Shown: one piece after another, positions 35,391 through 47,688 of the stretch | Layout: every line of letters starts with the position of its first letter | Position numbering within the stretch: the stretch's first letter is position 1 | Source of the DNA: Chrysopilus asiliformis | Lineage: Eukaryota; Arthropoda; Insecta; Diptera; Rhagionidae | Assembly (NCBI GenBank): GCA_964034945.1 | Contig: OZ035962.1 | Location: 34,375,943 to 34,439,942, forward strand | DNA length: 64,000 bases | Reading direction: 5' to 3' | Notes under the pieces: model-generated | Database searches by the model: none | Told to the model about the DNA's origin: nothing | The model's input: only the letters and a program-made list of their open reading frames with translations | Made by a program: the position numbers and the translations under genes

Positions 35391-35699
35391 GGTCAAACCT
35401 TTCGAGTGAGAATATCTCTAGGCGAAATTGTTTTATTTATCTAGTGACAATAATTTTTAGTGGGATTTCAAAATGTCAGAAAAAATACAGACTGTGGTCA
35501 GTAGTGAATGGTAATGATCAAAAAATTTAACTACCATTCAATGAATGGAAATGTGATTCGATATCCATTACCATTCAGTTGAGTTGAGATTTCATGATAT
35601 CAAGTGAATTTAAACTTTATTCCACTCACTTTTTCATATGGAAAAATGATCGAAATCGATCGAAATGAGGGAAAAGTTAATTTGCCTCAAAACGACTGA

Positions 35700-36075
35700 C
35701 ACGATTTTTAAAAGCTTTTATTTAGCTTGCCCTTGTATTTGTTTGTCAGATTCAAATCTTGCAATCCAATTTTGCCCCGTTTCCACTAATCCGATTGACT
35801 TGAAATTTTGCGCACATACGTAAGTACAATGACAATACAATATTTTCACTACATCGTCCTTCTTAGGATAAGCGATGGTCCTGTAAGGATACCTTGGTTA
35901 TCATTTTCCCCAAATTTTTTGGGAAAAATCTCATTTTGTGGTTTTTGGAGTCGCTGAATCCGATTTTGACATTGAAAAGTCTGTAAGGTTAACAGAAGGT
36001 CCTGTAAGGATAATGTGATTATCCTTTTCATTTTGGATTTTTAGTCATACTAATCAAATACAAAACCGATCGGTG
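35700..36075 (+). repeat. Repeat family F, copy F4
   Basis: Header TTTTATTTAGCTTGCCCTTG, TTGAAATTTTGCGCACATAC, two GGTCCTGTAAGGATA units and end TTTTTAGTCATACTAAT match F1. Confidence 0.7.
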
Positions 36076-36079
36076 ATGA

Positions 36080-38284
36080 AGAATCAGGTGTAAATAAAAG
36101 TTTACTCATAGTTCGAAACACTCTGTTGTAACTAGTTTTTTTTCTTGACCATTAATTCTATGCATCACATGTGATACACAAAATCCAATAAACCTTGTAT
36201 ATGTCCTGGAAGATGTAAAAATATAGCAACACATATCGTATTGGTAAATATGTTATAATATTTATTCCATCAAACTAAATCGGTTGAACTTGTGTATTAC
36301 CCTATTTCGTTTGTCCATGTTAACCCCTGTATGGGTTTTTCTCCTTCTTTTTCCGCACAGACATATGTAAGTACGGATAGATACATTTTATGAAAATTTC
36401 ATCTCGTATAAAAATACTCAAATTCAGGTTGACGAGAGCATCGAATTTTCATTTTAAGATATCCCATACACTTTCATGGCTCCACCAAACATGATGTTTC
36501 GTTTACAGTTGTCGAAACATAAAAAGTTTATCCGAATGACATTGTCATTGACTTTTTGCCAGCATCAAGTCCTTGCTGATTCTGGCGAATATCAGCTTTA
36601 TCGCCCGTCTTACTTGGTATCATCCATCGAAAATGTAACAAAAAGTCCATATGTATATAGAAATTTATATGGCATGTACAATACACGTGTAACAACTTGC
36701 GCTAGCATGAAAGTCTGCGAATGATGATGGCAGGTTGATGAAAACACTGCCTCTGGGGAATTCTTGAATACCATACAACATCAAACAACAACCACATACG
36801 AAATGACAAACGACAGTGTATTATCTGATGTGTCTTCTATGGGTATATGATACTCAACATGTCGCGAATTGTTAACAAATAGCAAATATCATAAAATGGG
36901 TAAAATCGCTATATATCTCTTTACTCTTTAATATTTGTAGCGCCCTTTTCATAACCATTGGCAAACTCAAAGAATATATATATACGAATTGTATCAAAAC
37001 TTTTTTATTTACTGGCTGTAAAATTGTGCTTCCATCGTCCCCAATTTGATCCCCTTTTGACTTGCATACAGCTTTATCACAACCAAGAGGATTTTGAACG
37101 GAAATTCACCCAACGGAGGATAAATCCGGTATGTAGTGAGGATATATACCTAGGTACATGAATAGTGGAAAAGTGCATTGTGTGCATCAAGTGATCTGAT
37201 CGGATCTAAAAAATTTATATCGAATCGAAAAGAATATGATTCCGCTCAGTCACGTACACCGATTTAATCTTTCAATCTAAATCCTCTTACAGCTTACATG
37301 TGAACAGAAGGGTCATAAGAAACCCCGATTTACTATGATTTGTTGTCGGATACTGAAAATATAATGAAGAGTACAAATGTGGAAATGAGCTGCGAACGTA
37401 TCGCGTTAGTTCTAAAGTTTCAGGTCATGCCTTTCGCCCTTGATTCGCTCACAAAAGCGATGATGTCTAACGCCACAACCCGAACAGGCTCTGGGAATAT
37501 CATATCCCATACTAGTGTACGGAATCCATGCCATAATACTGATGCTATTGAACATTGTTCTTTCTTAGATGATTACAACGTATGGGGTGAATTAAGCCAA
37601 GAACGTCATTAAGGAATAATTTAGTTGAATTACTTGGCAAGTGAAAATTTTCCCAAGGAAAAACACAAGTATTCATGTTATGTTCTGTAGTATATCTTCG
37701 AATATGTTCCTACTTTCATATCCATATTCCAGGCTGTCTGAAGATGCTGCAGATCCTTTGCGTTGTGCTGAACGTCATATACTCTGCACATGTTCTACAT
37801 GCCAACAGCGGCAGTGGTTGGTGGCGGCCCCCAAGACCTATGGATATAAGTCATAATAACAGTTCTACTACCCCCTGGCTCATATCATAACTCAGGGAAA
37901 TATTTTACTCTCGGAATATTGGGATAAAGGCAGATTTGTATCAAGGTTATTATGCTCTAAATTTAAACATTTAATAACATACATATCGCGTATTGTGCTA
38001 TAGAAGTGTAGACCGTTTCTGCTAACGGAAACAAGTCGTCGTCAAATCATTTATGAGAATTTGAAATTAATTTTATGAGATTCAATACGTCACGGGATAT
38101 TTTTAATCAAAGTTCATATTTTATTAAATGTTTTTATTATTTTAGTCAATCGCAGAAAAACCTTGATTGATGAAAGAAACGAGGTAACCTTACAACAGCA
38201 AAAACCTACCCAGAGCCGGTAATATGCATTAAAACAATTTAAAACATTTATTTGCATGAAGGCGTCAATAAGCGAATTCTTCGC
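36080..38284. other. Low-repeat stretch with unassigned short frames
   Basis: Fewer repeats and a more even base composition than neighbours. Frames on + at 36476-36724, 36958-37161, 37340-37612 and 37675-37890 have ordinary residue content. The last one follows an acceptor-like ATATCCATATTCCAG (to 37731) and has a hydrophobic LQILCVVLNVIYSAHVLHA stretch after ATG 37744, like a signal peptide, then a stop at 37888. No good donor follows. It could be unique host sequence or chance. Confidence 0.25.
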
Positions 38285-38288
38285 TTAA

Positions 38289-38407
38289 CCCATTTTGGCC
38301 CAAATGGTCGGTTTACCGACCAGTACGTTAACCAATTTTGATTATTATTGGTACCACATATAAGTCAAAGTTGTTATTATGAAAACACGAGGCCGGGCCA
38401 AAATGGG
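38289..38407. mobile_element. piggyBac-type MITE (119 bp)
   Basis: TTAA|CCCATTTTGGCCC … GGGCCAAAATGGG|TTAA: perfect 13-bp inverted ends flanked by TTAA at 38285-38288 and 38408-38411. TTAA targets and CCC…GGG ends are the piggyBac signature. An internal GGTCGGTTTACCGACC palindrome lies near the left end. Confidence 0.9.
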
Positions 38408-38578
38408 TTAAGAAATCCTGGGTTTAACGAACATTGGTTGTTCATACCAAGCCCGAATTCAATAAATTAGCGCGGAACAAATGGAGAAATTTGAAATTTG
38501 ACACACAATCTTAGTTATAGATTATGGGAAGAGTGTATTAATGGAAAAATTCAGACTCCTCCCCTTCCTTTCCCTGTA

Positions 38579-39503
38579 GGGGAGAGTGGGGTAATTGCGA
38601 ACACCTAAGGGAAAAATGAAATAAAACAAAACCAGATGAAGTTATAAATGTCATTTATTACTTAAAGTTTACTTAAACTAATAAACTTTAAATTTTTAAA
38701 GTCAACATAGATAAATTTTTAATAGAAAAACAAATATTAATGAAACAAAAAAAAACTTGGTTTCCGGGATTCCCCACAGCACGTGGGGTAATTACGGACA
38801 GTGTTCTAATTTGTATTTGGTCTCTGTCTTTCTTTGGCATTTTCGTGGCATCTGAAAGATATTTGAGTAGGTATAAATATTTTTAATTAACAACAAGTTC
38901 ATGTAGGTACAGAGCAGAAAGCAGAGAACAAGCAAACAAAAAACTTCCACATTTATATATAATAGCAATAGTATAGCATGTTTTTATTTATTAACAATGA
39001 TACTAAATTGCCATCACCCCGCAGCAGTCGACTGCTGGAAATAAATGATAAAATAAAAAATAATAATTTGATTGTTTAGGGGTCATTACGGATGGTCGGG
39101 ATTACCCCACTGAAATCGTCCGCCATTACCCAACACACACAGTAACACAAAACTATATTTTTATTTGAGGTTAGAATCGCGTGGTTCATGCAGCAAGCCC
39201 TTAAAAACATTGTTGAATTGGACTTTAATTCATAAAAAAAATACTGGGTTTCTATATTAAGTATACACCTTAAGTATTTTTCAAATATTTAACTTCACTC
39301 AAAAATTAGATTAAATTGTTGAAAAAATATAAAGTTAACATACCTTGTACGGTGAGTACGTTTTCACTTCACTACTCTTTGTCTGGCACTTCGTTCGGGA
39401 TCGACTTACGATTGTATTACTCGAAATATTTTCTATCCTTCTCTAACATAGCTAAACGAACGTGTCCGAGATTACCCCACGTCCGTGATTACCCACTATC
39501 CCC
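38579..39503. mobile_element. pogo/Tigger-type non-autonomous element (925 bp)
   Basis: TA|GGGGAGAGTGGGGTAATTGCG and (reversed) TA|GGGGATAGTGGGTAATCACG are inverse ends with TA on both sides. The word GGGGTAATTRCGGAC and its inverse GTCCG…ATTACCCC recur at least six times: near the left end, at about 38784, 39080-39130 and at the right end. Ends resemble the PHD-bearing element at 55711-57293. No transposase is visible. Confidence 0.8.
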
Positions 39504-40184
39504 TACAAACAAAGCAGTCTCTAACACGGTGCGATAAAAAAAATAGAAATTTGAAAAAAAATGCTAACAGTGAAATTTTATTACATATAAAATCAAGCTT
39601 TATGATAAAATCAACCTTTATGATAAAAAAAATCAATTATAACATCAGGTCGCGATGGTGGGTATACTTAGGAAGACCTGAGCCAAATAGTCTACGGGGG
39701 CAGAATTATTAAAAACAGACACAGGAGCAAGCCCTGTCTCAGTAGGAATGACCAAGTAAATCAGGACCAGGACGCAAGATGACTGCGGCGCAAAACCAAG
39801 TTATCCGGAAATCCTTGTTATTCAGCCCTAAAGCGGACCCACGATTGTTGCGCCAATGATGATGATAACCTACGATTGCCTCAGAAAATTTCTGATCAGT
39901 ACGAAATCTAGTTCAGACAAAACTATGAGAATGTCCTGTCTGTCGGTCTGTCCGTTGTTTGAATACGCCATTAGAGTGTGGTCGAAGTCTTTGATTCGAA
40001 TTCGTCATTAGTTTGGCAATTTTTTTTATAATTTTAATTTTTTATGATTCTTTCTGGGATGAACTTCCTAATGGAAAGAGCCGCATCAAATTTGGTTCAA
40101 TAGTTCGCAAGAAGCAGGAAAGCGGTTTACAGGCAAGGTCTAAAGGTCGATATTACTGGGCAAAAGTTGTTTGTGGGGACAACC
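39504..40184. other. H3 fragment and a GC-richer segment; no gene
   Basis: 39640-39860 is clearly richer in GC and ends GATGATGATAACC; it might be the 3' end of a non-LTR element, but no coding supports this. 39880-39960 carries the family H words TTTCTGATCAGTACGAAATC and ACTATGAGAATGTCC. Confidence 0.35.
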
Positions 40185-40186
40185 TA

Positions 40187-40987
40187 CACTCTAGTTGATT
40201 TGTTTGAATTCCAACAAAATTTTGTGGGTAAAAGCCCACTTTTGGAGCATATTCGCATTTTTGATGAGTGATTTTCAACAAAGCGAGTGAAATTCCTATT
40301 GCAGCGTAGTTTCACTACTAAATTGGTGTGATTTGTAACAAACGACAAATGATTTCCAACAATCTAAGGTAAATAAGTTCGCGTAACCAGTTAAATCACA
40401 ACCTTGGCGTGATTTTACTATTAAAAGTGAGCAAAAACAGTTTGTATGAGTGTTAAATTATGAGTTTTTCGGTAAACAGTTATGTAGAGCGTCATTCCAA
40501 GTTCAAACGTGGTCAGGATAAGAAGTTTGTTCAATTTGTCGTATTTTTTTTATTCTTTGGAAGTGTTTTTATGAAAATGATAGTTAAATGAAATAAAAAA
40601 TGAAAGTTAAAATGAATATGAAACATAACTTTTTAAGGTGTCATACATAAAGACACTGGAAAATTTGGAAATTAAAAAGATTGGGCGCTGTGAATAATAT
40701 TGTGGATTCTGGATATAATCACTGAATGTTTCGTGTGGATTTACTTTGAAATTTGTTGAGGGAAGCTTGTTCTGTGTAAAATCACTCTGCGCTTTGTGGG
40801 AAAAACCACTTATTTTGAGTAAATTTACTATTTATCAGAGGATTTTTTATGTGAAATCCCTCCATATTTTGTGTGAAATCACTCTATATTATTCGAATAC
40901 TCTGCAGTGTGAAATCACTATATTTATTGAAGGCATTTAGTTTCCTTCAATTAATGTAGTAAAATTCAACGAAAATCAACTAGAGTG
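40187..40987. mobile_element. TIR element (801 bp) with oppositely oriented GTGATTT / GAAATCAC arrays
   Basis: Ends CACTCTAGTTGATTT match inversely over at least 15 bases, TA on each side (40185-40186, 40988-40989). The left 250 bp carry repeated GTGATTT(T/G/C) words; the right 250 bp carry GTGTGAAATCACT-type words at least five times (40746-40925), i.e. the inverse orientation. Such arrays are typical transposase-binding sites in CACTA-type elements. No real coding; the frame at 40746-40940 is read through the array. Confidence 0.75.
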
Positions 40988-40989
40988 TA

Positions 40990-43900
40990 CCCAATAGATA
41001 AAACTGCATCAAAATTATTCAAATGGTTCAGTAGATACCAGACGAGGGGTAAGAAGTTAGGGGGACATTAGGTAGACGCACAACCTCAAACACATGAAAA
41101 CTGCTTGCCCCTTTTGGTCATAGTATGCGTATAATACTATTTTCAGTTTTTAAAACAGTGACATACGGAAGAGATGTATTTAGCAAAATTCACTTTTTTT
41201 CGGCTCAGGTAAAACTTTTGCCTCATATATCGTGTTTTTATCGGACTGTTGCAAGCAAAAGAAGAGTATCTTTTTTAGCATTCTATTATCTAAACTTTTG
41301 GCTACGGACTACAGCCCAAACGAGTGGACCGATTTTCATGAAACTAATGTCAAAATATTTGTCAGCTCCACCGCGTAGATAATTATTTTAATCTTAATAC
41401 GAAATTCCAGCTAATTGCCCACAAATGTTCCTACAGCATTATCATTGTCGATTCTCTTCTTTTAGTGGCCCCAACAACTCGGAAGAGGGTGATTTAATAC
41501 GGTTAGTGTATGTTAGAGAGCGATTTTGAAGGCCTGTTACACAACGTGATTTTTGTTCGGTCATATATTTACTTATATACATATGTACTTGTAATATTGA
41601 ATTTTTTTGGTGTGACAATTATTTGTAAGAGTTTCACTTTTCTCAATTATGCTTGCTTACTTAAAAATAAGTATCCTATATTCACGCATCATAAACACAA
41701 ATATATTTTTAACATGATCAAAATTGCACCACTGTAAACGATGAAATTATCCATATGATAATCTCGATTTTGTCAAATTTTCTAGCGGCAATATCTGTTG
41801 TATAATGGAATCATTTTTTAGCTTAAACGCATTTGTCTATATAGAAAACACTAGATTTGATCATAAAAAGCATACATATACAAGTCTATAAAATAGTTTT
41901 CTATTTCATAAAGGATTGAAAATGTATATATAGAATGAAAATGAAAAGAGACGACCTTTTTCTTAAATCTCAGCTTTTGCAAAATGAATTTACTTAATCG
42001 AGCGGAAATCATTTTACTACCCCACCATCTGAGGTTATAATCCTCTCTAAAAGATTACATGGAAAAGTACGAACTGCCTAACCACATGTTCTTTCATACA
42101 AATAACGAAAACGAACCGTACATAAATATATGTTAGCATTTAAGTGTTTAGCATCAACGAGTAAATTCGCATTCGACTATACCTAGTACATATGATTGTA
42201 TACAAATATGTATGGAAATATACATATAAATGAAAAAAAAAGATCAAAGAAATGGCCAATGTGAGAAAATGCCTGAGCCTAACAAAAGGTTTGTTTAACT
42301 TTCCAATTGGTTTAGTCGCTTTGAATCCTTCCGGTAAAGGGTGCCTTTTGGCCCCACAACGCAAGCCGTCATCTTATCTTAAAACTCACTTGCTCGTTTT
42401 AGCTGAAGTTAGCTGGGTTCAGCCCGCAATCCTATAACCTCTGCAAAATTTGGTACGCTACACATTTATTGTATATCTGGATCATCTAACCAGTATTGGC
42501 CAACACCACAAAACAACATGTTTTGATGGGTTCGCTGTGGCAATTGGTATGGGGAATAAGGGATAAAATGAAAGACTATCAAAACTATATTGAGCAATCC
42601 TTGTGCACAGATCGATATTCAGCACATGTGCTTTCAATATCCTCATCTTCTCATACCATATAACTGTGTCAAGCTTCTCTCATCTTACTCAGAACTGGTA
42701 TATTCATCGAACTTACCTTAAACCTCTATACATGGCACAATGTTTTTTATATACATATGTATCGCTATCGCTATTCTAATCGTTATATATGCTAAGTGAA
42801 ATATACTTATTTCACAGACTAAATGTGTTCTATCCTCCTTCCCGTGCACATATTGCTTTGTCGTTTTCCACCCACTTACAAATGAATAACAAGCAAAAAA
42901 AAAAGCATAATTTATGACAATGGTAAATATTTTTCATATATCATATTGGATATCCCGTATTAATCTCATATATAATAATACTCGTATATATTTACACAAT
43001 TGTACCAATAGAATACAAATTTTGTTCAGAGTAATAAATATTACATAAGTGTACACGTATGTTGCTTTAAGTCCAAGGAGCCACGATACCACCGCATGCT
43101 CCACTTACGTGGCATTAGAACATGTGAGATAAAATCTACCGCCCCATGGAATGGCAAAATACTATCGCTTAAAGATGGCAAACTTGGATGCGGACTGAAA
43201 GCCATTCAAGCTGGTATAGGCCGTCGGAAGGCTATCCTATTTGAATTTGCCCATTCGTTGTAGAATCTGGTCAGGGTAGATACCCATCTACTACCCCGAG
43301 ACCCAAAATAGGATTCTACAATACAATAGTAAATGATAAGTTGTGTTGTTGGGTACAAGTGCGGTCATCTATCGAATTACTTGCCTATACACAAAAGTAT
43401 TACCATATTACCAGATGGGGGAAAACAAAAAGATACTACAATAATGTATCGATTATATATGTATACGTATATACATACATATACATAAATAAGGATCAAA
43501 GACAACATCAATTTGATGCTAGAGTATGTGGGTGGACATCGAAAATAACGAACGGCTTGAAACTGAGAACATCATATACCAACTGTTGCTGTTTATTGCT
43601 ACACCAGCGCATGTTTACTTGAAAAATCTGATTGGCGCACCTAAACATCATCAAAAAATATATAAATAAAAAATCATAACAACCAGCTTTTAAAGTGTAC
43701 CAAAAATAAAAAATATGAATTTTGCGTAGGAATTTGGCCTTTTATTTAATACCTCACACGATAAGTACTTCGTTTGTTCGATTTCACCAAAATTACGTCT
43801 GTTGTCTGATATTTTGTTCTTTTTTTGAGTTTCCAATACACGCTGGAGCTCTTTATTTAAAGACCGCCAACTGGAGCTCTTTCTGGAGCTCTTTCTGGAG

Positions 43901-44055
43901 CTCTTTAATTAAAGACCGGAGACGACGAGTACATCGCTAGTTTGGATTAGACAAAAAAGCATCTTCCGGCGGCCTTTTTGTTGTTTCTTGAGTTTGCAAT
44001 ACACTCTGACAATACTTTTTCGAAACTCTTTCATTTGAGACCTAACACGGTGGGT
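40990..44055. other. No gene recognised
   Basis: Mostly AT-rich. At 41209 a pyrimidine tract with TCAG is followed by GTAAAA, a weak acceptor-donor fusion. 43070-43330 is less AT-rich without a domain. Confidence 0.3.
43842..43915 (+). repeat. Minisatellite of CTGGAGCTCTTT
   Basis: The 12-base unit CTGGAGCTCTTT occurs four times; three are adjacent at about 43870-43907. Flanking TTAAAGACCG words occur on both sides. Confidence 0.8.
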
Positions 44056-44059
44056 AATT

Positions 44060-44345
44060 CGACAGTTCATCTCCAGCCCGCCATTTTGTTTTTTCTCATA
44101 TACATACACATATTGCATGGTCATCAGAGCTACGTATGTGTGCAAAATTTCAAGCCAATCGGATGAGTAGAAGTGAATCAAGATTTTTGTAAAAAAAATT
44201 ACAAAAAATTTCAGGTCGCTAGGGTGACGCATTCTCGAGTTATTTAAGATACGTACAACGGACAGACTGACAGACCGACTGATTAGAAATTTTCTATCTC
44301 GCCCCGATCTGAAGTCAATCTCCGTCATGAGTACAATACTTTCCT
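44060..44345 (-). repeat. Repeat family H, long copy H4
   Basis: Minus orientation. GACGGAGATTGACTTCAGAT, AGAAAATTTCTAATCAGTCG and GTCTGTCAGTCTGTCC fit H1-H3. It ends 13 bases before Helitron J2. The 139-residue minus frame across it is not supported as a gene. Confidence 0.6.
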
Positions 44346-44358
44346 TTTATAGAAGAGA

Positions 44359-44817
44359 CTAGCAATCCTTTGTTGCCAGCTTCAAGTTTTTTGTATAAAT
44401 TTTAGAATGCCAAAAAACCATAAATTTTAAGCTATTTATGGTTCTTTGGCATTCTAAAATTTATACAAAAAACTTTAAGCTGGCAAAAACGTTATCCTTT
44501 TGGGAAAAAACCTCATCCTTACAGGACCTTCCGTTTTGAATTTTGAAATTCCAACACCGGATTCGTGATCAGCGACCCCAAAAATCCCCATAATACCAAT
44601 TTTTCCGGGGGAGAATGGGAAAACGAATATTTGTGTTATCCTTACAGGACCTTGTGTTTCGAATTTTGAAAATCTAACAGAGCTCCTGGTAACGCAGATC
44701 ATTTTGCAAAAAACCGCGTAAAAATCGGTCCAGTAGTTTTTGAGTTTTGTGATCTCAGACAAACCAACAGACAGACAGACAGACAGACAGACAAACGTCC
44801 ATTTATATATATATAGA
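44359..44817 (-). mobile_element. Non-autonomous Helitron J2, complete (459 bp)
   Basis: Read on minus: A|TCTATATATATA…, a GTCTGTCTGTCTG tract, AAACTCAAAAACTACTGGAC, tandem GGTCCTGTAAGGAT units, then AGCTGGCAACAAAGGATTGCTAG|T. Insertion between A and T and the CTAG end are Helitron features. An inverted pair of ~50 bases (44374-44487, AAAAAACTTTAAGCTGGCA and inverse) near the 3' end looks like a duplicated terminus. Confidence 0.75.
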
Positions 44818-44836
44818 TAGAAAAGTAAGTACATAA

Positions 44837-45207
44837 CATAGATATACTAGATCGCTCGATTTGCTGTCTCAAATGGTCCCATTTCAATACAGTTCAGTGA
44901 ATCAAAACGAGTCAAGTAAGAGCAAGATAACCGTATGAAAATAAATATAGTTCTCTCGTTTAAACCGTGACCTGTCAAAGGAAAATAGACTTTCGGAATG
45001 GTGTTGGCGTCTAAAGTTATTTATTTGCGCCTAAAGTTAGTCTCAAACTTGTGAAATTTGAATTTCGCGGCAAACGAAATTTGAATTTCGCGACCTTATA
45101 CAGTTCAGTGGATGCGTTCAAGTACGATAAAGAGGGAAATACTTTTGGGACCATTTTTCAGCAGAGCTTTGTATGGTGACAGTTGTTCTATGTTATATAG
45201 TTCTGTG
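44837..45207 (-). mobile_element. Element L2 (371 bp), 8-bp duplication GTACATAA
   Basis: Inverted copy of L1 with identical length. GTACATAA occurs at 44829-44836 and 45208-45215. It lies 20 bp from the 5' end of J2. Confidence 0.85.
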
Positions 45208-45215
45208 GTACATAA

Positions 45216-47688
45216 GCTTTTGAAAATTTTGGCCACACTTTCCGTGTGAAAACCGTATGCTAAATTTGGAAATGTCATGGGACAAAATTATCTAGCTGGG
45301 CTAGCTCTTCTATATTGAATCGGTAGCAACACCTCCGGACGCTCTTAAATAGAGGACAGTGTACGAGGAAAAAGAAGTCAGGATAGAACCCCAAATTTAA
45401 GGGTGTATTTAACCTAGCCAGTTAAAATTTTAATAATTTCGACCTGTATCGATTATTATTTTAATGAAAAGGTTGCCTGATTTTTTTATGATTTCTGGCT
45501 ATATGCATTTTTTTAATATAAAAAAATTAATAATGAACCACAGCATTTACCTATCATTCATTACTAGCCGTGATGATAGCCCTTGACTTTCGAAGTCTTG
45601 CATTTTAGAATAGTCTGGAAGGAAAATGGTTTTAATAAAATTTAAAAATCGTACAGCTTTTAACTTAAAGGTGTATATTTAAGATGCGTGTTAAAAGATC
45701 TAATTGCATACTAATTCTAGTACGTTTTCATACTAGATTACATTGCGCAGTGGAAACTTTCAAATAAATACTAGAATTAGGGAATTAGCGTGCCATTAGG
45801 CCGTTTCGCATACGCCCGTAGACTCGATACATGAAAAATTTCACATGTAGTTCAATTAAAAAAAAAATGCATACAATTACATTTTCCAAATATTTTGCCT
45901 GCGGCGCATTACTTTCTCTAATGTTTTGAAAAAATCTAGCCTAATTTCCCGACATGTATGCTCAAGAAAATTTAAAATTTTTATTGTTTAAATTTATTTT
46001 GTCGGACTCGGTGACGTGGCTTTTATAACGACTTCGACTCCGGGCAAAAACCAATAACTCCGACTCCACGACTTCGACTCCACACCTCTGGGCGGAAGGG
46101 GTGTTTACACTATCAGCCTTTGCTTACAATATCGATAATAATACAAGAATCATTAGATACCATCCTTAACAGCGCGAACTAGCAACAGATAGCTGTTATT
46201 CAAATTTTGTTATGAAAATCATGTTGTAAACAAGAAATTTATTACGTAAAAGGAAAAGTAGTTAGAATTTTTTTAAAAAGATGCGGCGGCCATTAGCAAT
46301 CGAGAGTCAGTTAATGACTTTTCGAATAAATGTTCAGTTTTAGATCAGTACAAGATGACCAAAAACATGAGCAAATATTTTTTACTTGGTTTCTTGTTTC
46401 AATGTAACCGCAGCAGACCATCGATAATATGCAAATTCACCCTCTCCATGCAATCATTTTTAAATCACTCCTCCAGCACCTTATATGAGTATGCCAAAAT
46501 CCTGTTGGAATGTTTTTGAAACAGAAATCTCAGATTAAATATTATCGACAAAAGATTTAGACAAATGGCGTACCAAAGCAGAAAAAAGCAACCGAAAAAA
46601 TACTCTGACTAAGCATAATTCCAAAATGCGAAAAAGAAATAGCAAATAGACAAACATAAAAGGCTGACGGAAAGTACAAAAAGCAAATTCTCTTCTAAGC
46701 TATCGTCCTGGAAAACTCATCCCAATCCCTAAAGTCGCATGTACGAGACTATGTTCATTCCAGAAAACTTAACTTCAGCCTACATCAGCTTCGAAATGCT
46801 ACTCTATACCAATCTACGTACAGAGATTTGACACTGTACAGATATATTTATGTATATATATTTAAATATATATGTAGGTATGTATGTATATAAATATTAT
46901 ATAAATATATATAGCACTGAAGTACACCAATACTACAAAAAATTATTTATTTTGTCATTTTTTCGAGTTTTTCACTTTTAAAATCAGAGACGGGATCGGT
47001 GATGGCTGTAGGGATTTGCTTTTGAATGATAAACTGTATCTGACAGCTGGAATTTCGGGCAATTTTAATTTATTCCACCCTCTCTCAACCTTTCGTAAGA
47101 AATAAATCCCAAAATGTTATCGGCGACACAAATGAATAAATGTTGGAATTAAAGAAACTGTCTTTGCTGGAAAAAAAACTGTTCCTCAAGGATACACATA
47201 AAAATAACAAGAAATGTTGTATGTTATAGAATCTATAGTTGAGTGCCTTAGTTTTCAACAAAAGGTAGATTAGTCCCAAGCATTACAAGGTATTAGCGGA
47301 AATACATTTTAGATCTGAAGCACATTGTTATACGCGGAATATTTTCGTTGCTCATCTTATCTATGAAAGAGATTTTTTACAATATTTCATCGTAAATAAA
47401 TTTTAGATTGAATATTTCATTGTAGTACAAAATTTATAGATTTTTAAGCATTGTCGAATAATATGAAAGTAACTTGCGATCAACGTAAAACTTTCCTCTG
47501 CAATATTTAGTTTCGGAAAAAATATGTAAAAAATAGTATTTTTTACAAATCTCTAAAGAAGCGATAAAGATACATAAAAAGCGTTTAAGGAAAAAGTGCA
47601 AGAAATTATATTTCCTTTGAATTTTGTTACAACCATTTTTTCTCAAACATTTTCAAAAAAAAACTAATTTTCAATTTTTTTTTAAATA
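45216..47688. other. No gene recognised
   Basis: Contains a GACTTCGACTCC/CTCCGACTCCACG-rich tract at 45999-46092 ending CACACCTCTGGG, possibly one end of a hAT-like repeat (CAGAGGTG on minus). A TATATA-rich microsatellite lies at 46845-46915. Confidence 0.3.

Noticed and set aside
39640..39860. GC-richer block as a 3' end of a non-LTR element
   Set aside because: Only base composition and a GATGAT tail suggest it; no coding or second copy in the window.
41195..41215. Second ratchet-like site (TCAG followed by GTAAAA)
   Set aside because: The donor half is poor compared with GTAAGT at 32960, and the pyrimidine tract is interrupted.
43909..44328. 139-residue minus frame
   Set aside because: It runs across repeat H4 and a minisatellite, with no family similarity.
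45999..46092. CTCCGACTCC tract as a coding or CRISPR-like array
   Set aside because: Irregular spacing and no unique spacers; it fits a degenerate transposon end.
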